11,411 bases of DNA from Dunaliella salina (lineage: Eukaryota > Chlorophyta > Chlorophyceae > Chlamydomonadales > Dunaliellaceae), in contig MU069839.1 in assembly GCA_002284615.2 (NCBI GenBank), positions 110,923 through 122,333 on the forward strand, written 5' to 3'. How positions within the stretch are numbered: the stretch's first letter is position 1; the number at the start of each line of letters is the position of its first letter. The notes below the pieces were generated by a model. It was not told the origin of the DNA and searched no databases. It worked only from the letters and a program-made list of their open reading frames with translations. Made by a program: the position numbers and the translations under genes. Of the stretch, positions 8,241 through 11,411 are shown piece after piece.

Positions 8241-8603
8241 TAATGCTTTCTGGCATATGAAAGCTGTAACCCCCAAAGAACAGATCAACGTCCTCAAGTA
8301 TTGAACAGACGCCCTGTACAATAGCAAACATGCCATACGCTATATAGCGCGATAGGCCAACGCCGATCCCTTCATATGCTTCAGTGGCCACTCTGGGCCT
8401 TCTCTTTGTCTTCTTTGTTGTGCACCTGGCAGCACCCCCATACCCTTCTCAGATGCACTCACCCACAGATAAACAAAATGATTATAAATTGCCACCATCA
8501 AGCACTCAGCACCTGCAGTGAAGCAAGAAGCAAAGGAGACTATGGATCTTTTATTGTCTCTATAGATGCATGCAATAATTGCTGGTGCAGACTTCTGAAC
8601 CAA
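8205..8603 (+). pseudogene. LINE A, ORF2 zinc-knuckle region
   Basis: In one frame (to about 8350) VSNAFWHMKAVTPKEQINVLKY, a TGA in place of an expected Arg codon, then ALYNSKHAIRYIAR and a further stop can be read. In the next frame (about 8400-8603) come HPHTLLRCTHPQINKM, INCHHQALSTCSEARSKGDYG and SIDACNN. This order (basic helix, Cys/His knuckle ending H.L..C.HP, a HH...SKG motif, then DA) matches the region between the knuckle and the restriction-like endonuclease in R2-like and Dualen-like LINEs, as I remember those families. At least one frameshift and two stops disrupt it. Confidence 0.65.
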
Positions 8604-8738
8604 CTCTTCCTCTTGGTCTGTGTGGTGGGGCCCTGTATTCAGGCAGGTGACCTTTCCTTAATGCACGTGGCCAGACTTGGACTGCATAGTCTTTTCTTTT
8701 CTTTTCAAGCAATAAAGAGAGGAGAGGCTATGCTCCCT
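8604..8738. other. Possible small interruption inside LINE A
   Basis: Between CRLLNQ (ending about 8603) and the EIPNSVYQNIPHW segment (from about 8745) there are about 135 bases that do not fit the expected short linker (few residues). It contains a TTTTC-rich tract and GCAATAAAG. A separate small insertion or simply drifted sequence could explain it; no target-site duplication was identified. Confidence 0.3.
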
Positions 8739-9188
8739 AGCAATGGAAATTCCCAATAGTGTTTACCAAAACATCCCACATTGGCTGTTTCCATCCAGAC
8801 GACCACCAAATACACAACTCAGTCGCCCTGATGGCATTATAGTTTTGCCCCTTGAAGGCAGAAACTCCAAACATCACCTGCAGAATATGAATATAATCAC
8901 CTCGTTGAGCTAAAACTTTGCTCTGACACCAATCCTGAACAAACACTCCACACAGCACAAAATCAGCACGAACACACCATTGACAGCCTACGCACAAAAA
9001 ATCTCCATGGCATACAATGCAATAACACAGTCTCTTTGCACAACATACTAATTGGAGTCGCTGGAACTACCTTCAATCCCTACACTATTGATCTCCTGCA
9101 AACTTGGCCTGATCAGGCCATGGTCATGACCAAAAATGAAGCCCACAAAACTGCAAAAGTACTCCACTGTCACACTGTAAGTCCTTGA
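8739..9188 (+). pseudogene. LINE A, C-terminal restriction-like endonuclease (PD-(D/E)XK) domain
   Basis: The first frame reads IPNSVYQNIPHWLFPSRR and LSRPDGIIVLPLEG (PD codons 8827-8832). After a one-base shift near 8888 the next frame reads YNHLVELKLCSDTNPEQ (E-L-K codons 8907-8915), TAQNQHEHTIDSL, HNILIGVAGTTF and VLHCHTV, ending at a TGA at 9186. The PD...(E)XK spacing and the conserved QH helix fit the endonuclease that nicks target DNA in RLE-type LINEs. The part after VELK aligns with the LINE B fragments, so A and B belong to related families. One frameshift separates the two catalytic halves, so it is inactive as it stands. Confidence 0.7.
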
Positions 9189-9665
9189 CAAAATTAACAT
9201 GCCATGATGGCATCACCAAAAATGCCATGCAATTTAGCAACATTAGCAATGGGGTTTGGGGGAGCAGGCTACGGGGCGGGACTAAGGGACTGCATAGGCA
9301 CAGAGTTATCCCTGGGGGATCCTGTAGTTGGTACCATCCAGGCTAGTCAGTGTGACTCGCAGAACAGCAAACATTAATGCCTGCATTGTTTAACATTCTA
9401 GTAAACATGGAGCTTTGCATGAGCATGCTTGGAATGAATGCTTATGAAATGTACACAGCTAAACATTGTCCATCATATGACCTCTGAACATTTGAGCTTT
9501 TCTGATCCAACAACATCTGTCTCGCACAGTTTCATCAATCTCCAGACCACGACAGACATGATTGGTTGCCATGATTGGTTGCTTAGGCCAGGTCTGGTTA
9601 CAGACCTCAGTGTTTCCGCTCAGCTGCCCTTGTAGGCAGATATAGCGATGTAACCTTACCTAATT
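9189..9665. other. Non-coding stretch after LINE A
   Basis: Holds the likely 3' UTR of LINE A followed by unassigned sequence. TACGGGGCGGG occurs at 9270-9280 and is identical to the edge of the dispersed repeat at 9666, so a fragment of that repeat may be present. No gene is visible. Confidence 0.4.
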
Positions 9666-9844
9666 TACGGGGCGGGCTGCGTACAGGACAGCGAGGCTCG
9701 CAGCTGAGTGGATGGTCGACAAACCGCCGGACCCACATTAGCTGGGCTGCTCATAGCTAGCCTTCATTGGTGAGGCTCACTGCCAGTGTTAGTTTCAGCG
9801 CTGACTATTGGGTTTTTTCCCTATGCACGCTGGTTAAGACCAGC
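9666..9844 (-). repeat. Dispersed repeat, copy 2 (inverted relative to 2367-2526)
   Basis: The reverse complement aligns with 2367-2526 over its full length. This copy carries extra short segments (for example near 9735-9755) and retains a perfect hairpin at its inner edge. It runs straight into the hairpin-rich block that follows, which copy 1 lacks. Confidence 0.75.
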
Positions 9845-10000
9845 GTAGACTTTTACTTTTACTTATGGGACCCTACGGTGGGGACTTTAGTTCCCCGTTC
9901 CTTAAAGCACTTCGTTGGTGAGGCCTCTAACTTTTGTTAGGGGTTCTTCCCTTAATGCACCTTTGGCTTGCGTAGACTTTTCTTTTCCTTAAAGCACGCA
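9767..10000. repeat. Hairpin-rich imperfect tandem repeat block
   Basis: TTGGTGAGGC (9767, 9915), GCGTAGACTTTT (9843, 9970) and CCTTAAAGCAC (9900, 9987) each occur twice in the same order, as does TTCCCT.ATGCAC (about 9817, 9947). Hairpins include GGG-T6-CCC (9810-9821), CGCTGGTTAAGACCAGCG (9828-9845), GGGGA/TCCCC (9880-9896) and CCTCTAACTTTTGTTAGGGG (9924-9943). There is no open frame. It could be a structured transposon end or the template of a non-coding RNA; neither is shown. Confidence 0.6.
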
Positions 10001-10259
10001 GCTGAACGGCAAGTGTAATCCTTTTCTTCCTTTTGCAACATGAGCACAACTCGTGCAGCCATGCACATCTTAGCCAGCTGCTTTACACGATCATAGCTAT
10101 CCATTCCAACAGCCTGTCATCATTCAAACAAAGGAATTATTAAACAATGACCCATCGAACGGTCCATACCGCCCCAAGCCTTATACCCCTGCCAGCTAAC
10201 CAACAAAAGAAACATCCAATAGCATTGCACAATCTTGATTTTCACTGCATGTATTGCAG
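10001..10259. other. Intergenic or intronic stretch before the CTG-repeat exon
   Basis: No exon with clear splice sites is seen. If the plus-strand gene model is right, this region is an intron or contains an unrecognised upstream exon, because the frame entering 10260 has no ATG and is stopped by a TGA at 10236. Confidence 0.35.
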
Positions 10260-10267
10260 GTCCTCCA

Positions 10268-10311
<44 letters not shown>

Positions 10312-10758
10312 TGGAGGCGCTCTCTCCCCTCTACCTCAGCGTTTCTATCACGGGCTGCCTTGTGCAGAGTCAGGCCAAGGATGAAGATGCGCCCAATCTC
10401 AAAAATTACCACAACGCCCACCTACATTGGGAGTTGAGAAGATGGGAACAGGTACAGAGTTCTTGTCACTGAACTGCGATGAAATCAACGTGTCAATTTT
10501 TTTCAGGACTGGACTTGCATCCCAGTGGCATACTGTAATAGCAACATTTTTCAACTGGCGAAAATTGATTCAAGACGCAGGAGAATCCAAGAATCTATGA
10601 AGCAAGAGAAGGTTGGGCCTTGGCCACTGGTATCAACTTTTGCCACGCCACAGGATATGCACCACATAAATCCATGCTCATGCCAGTGTCCCTGCAGCCT
10701 TAGCAAACAACTTCAATTTGCTGAAACAAGCACCTTCAATAATGCGAGTGCAGCCTAA
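10260..10758 (+). CDS. Partial two-exon gene with a leucine run, function unknown
   Basis: Exons 10260-10451 (64 codons) and 10507-10758 (83 codons plus TAA) are joined by a 55-base intron with donor ACAG|GTACAG and acceptor TTTTTTTCAG|GA; both junctions are in phase 0. The entry acceptor is GCATGTATTGCAG|GT, so more exons lie upstream. The first exon reads VLQ, fifteen leucines, then EALSPLYLSVSITGCL and ends LHWELRRWEQ; the leucine run could be a membrane or signal segment. The second exon starts DWTCIPVAYCNSNIF, has a basic IDSRRRRIQ stretch and a Cys-rich NPCSCQCPCS segment. I recognise no family. The minus strand is also partly open (VLKKIDTLISSQF; RERLQE, Q-run, LEDLQ) and could instead code polyglutamine, but it is broken by several TGA codons, so plus is favoured modestly. 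Confidence 0.38.
10269..10307. repeat. (CTG)13 trinucleotide run
   Basis: Thirteen perfect CTG units are followed by CTC CTG. Read plus it gives leucine in the proposed exon; read minus it gives glutamine between Q/E/L-rich flanks. It is the second CTG/CAG expansion in the window, after the one in the minus-strand gene. Confidence 0.95.
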
Positions 10759-11411
10759 CTGCAAACCCAGATCCAGAATAGGCGGCTCAGAATCAGAAAG
10801 GCCAAGGTAGCATTGTCAAGCATCTCCCTGAAAATGATTGAAAGATCTACGCTTGCCCTTTGGCCACATGCATTCAGGGAAGGACCTCCCATCAGTTCTT
10901 ACCAGAGGGCTCCAACAAAACTCCCCAGTCCGACCTAGGTTCTCCCCTGATAGCCACTTGCTCGTTTGGACGAGACCATTTTCCTTGCCCCTTCTAATGG
11001 GTGACAGGATGCCCCCACCAAGCCCCAAACCACTCTACCATCCCATCTTTCTGGGACCAGACACAGCATGCAAAGGGATGAAAAGAGATGTGTCCAAAGT
11101 GTGTTTGGAAGGCTTGATGGGCATGGCACGGTGTACCTGCAAGTCTCTTCATGGCGGAGAGCAACTTATAAATTGTGAGTTCATAATTCAAGTGTAACTA
11201 AGAAATCTTGACGTCGCCAAGAGTTGGAAGACGGCAAGTGACCCACCCCTGGTTCCAATGATGATGGCATGATCTGCATGTGCACTTTGTCCCTGCTTTG
11301 AGAAGACAGCACTCAAGAAACGAGATGCAGAACCAGGCCTGGCACTGTTTCTTGGTCATGGGAGCGTCTACTTGAGTCTCCAGCAGAAAGTCTCCTTAGC
11401 TTTTCCTAAGT
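10759..11411. other. Right-end stretch with no supported gene
   Basis: The longest open frame (plus, 10838-11197) has no ATG near its start, no recognisable motif and no good splice context. A minus-strand frame (11028-10816) is protein-like in places (PLVRTDGRSFPECMWPKGKRR) but is bounded by stops. A TGTAA at about 11194 could be a polyadenylation signal for the plus-strand gene. No RNA gene or repeat was found. Confidence 0.35.

Noticed and set aside
10690..10780. Minus-strand segment reading LGCTRIIEGACFSKLKLF as a possible leucine-rich repeat exon
   Set aside because: It is the codon-aligned antisense of an uninterrupted plus-strand exon, is bounded by TGA codons and lacks a usable donor site.
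10838..11197. 119-residue plus-strand open frame
   Set aside because: It has no ATG near the start, no motif and no splice context, and the opposite strand is about equally open.
1..11411. CRISPR arrays, rRNA genes, bacterial operons
   Set aside because: No regularly spaced identical repeats, no rRNA core motifs and no ribosome-binding-site-led gene series were seen; the intron structure is eukaryotic.

Overview
The window looks like repeat-rich nuclear DNA from a eukaryote. It has GT-AG introns, homopolymeric amino-acid tracts encoded by CAG/CTG runs, microsatellites and several decayed LINE retrotransposons. There are no operons, Shine-Dalgarno sites or bacterial-style gene packing. Two perfectly placed TGTAA motifs downstream of the first gene, plus the type of LINEs present, would fit a green alga or related protist. 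The organism cannot be fixed from this sequence alone.

Left part (1-2040): an (AG)n microsatellite, then one convincing host gene on the minus strand. Four exons (2036-1808, 1644-1406, 932-477, 389-273) join in phase to give about 346 residues with a glutamine-rich coiled segment. I do not recognise the family.

Middle (2040-9190): mostly dead mobile DNA. A dispersed repeat at 2367-2526 recurs inverted at 9666-9844. Three 5'-truncated 3' ends of one LINE family (B) lie on the minus strand near 3030-3110, 3519-4313 and 5806-6110. An (AAAAG)n array is followed by a short LINE tail (family C) bounded by a target-site duplication. From about 6190 to 9188 on the plus strand lies a degraded LINE (A). 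It carries an RNase H domain, a zinc-knuckle region and a C-terminal PD...ELK restriction-like endonuclease. A second family C copy (7124-7891) was inserted into the RNase H domain of A, leaving an 11-bp duplication. A and B share the C-terminal region; C is a different family. This gives a readable nesting history: A inserted, then C into A.

Right part (9190-11411): intergenic DNA with a hairpin-rich repeat block (9767-10000), then a probable plus-strand gene fragment of two exons (10260-10451 and 10507-10758) with a leucine run encoded by (CTG)13. The opposite strand is also partly open there and would read polyglutamine, so the strand assignment is less secure than for the first gene. The last 650 bases hold no gene I can support.
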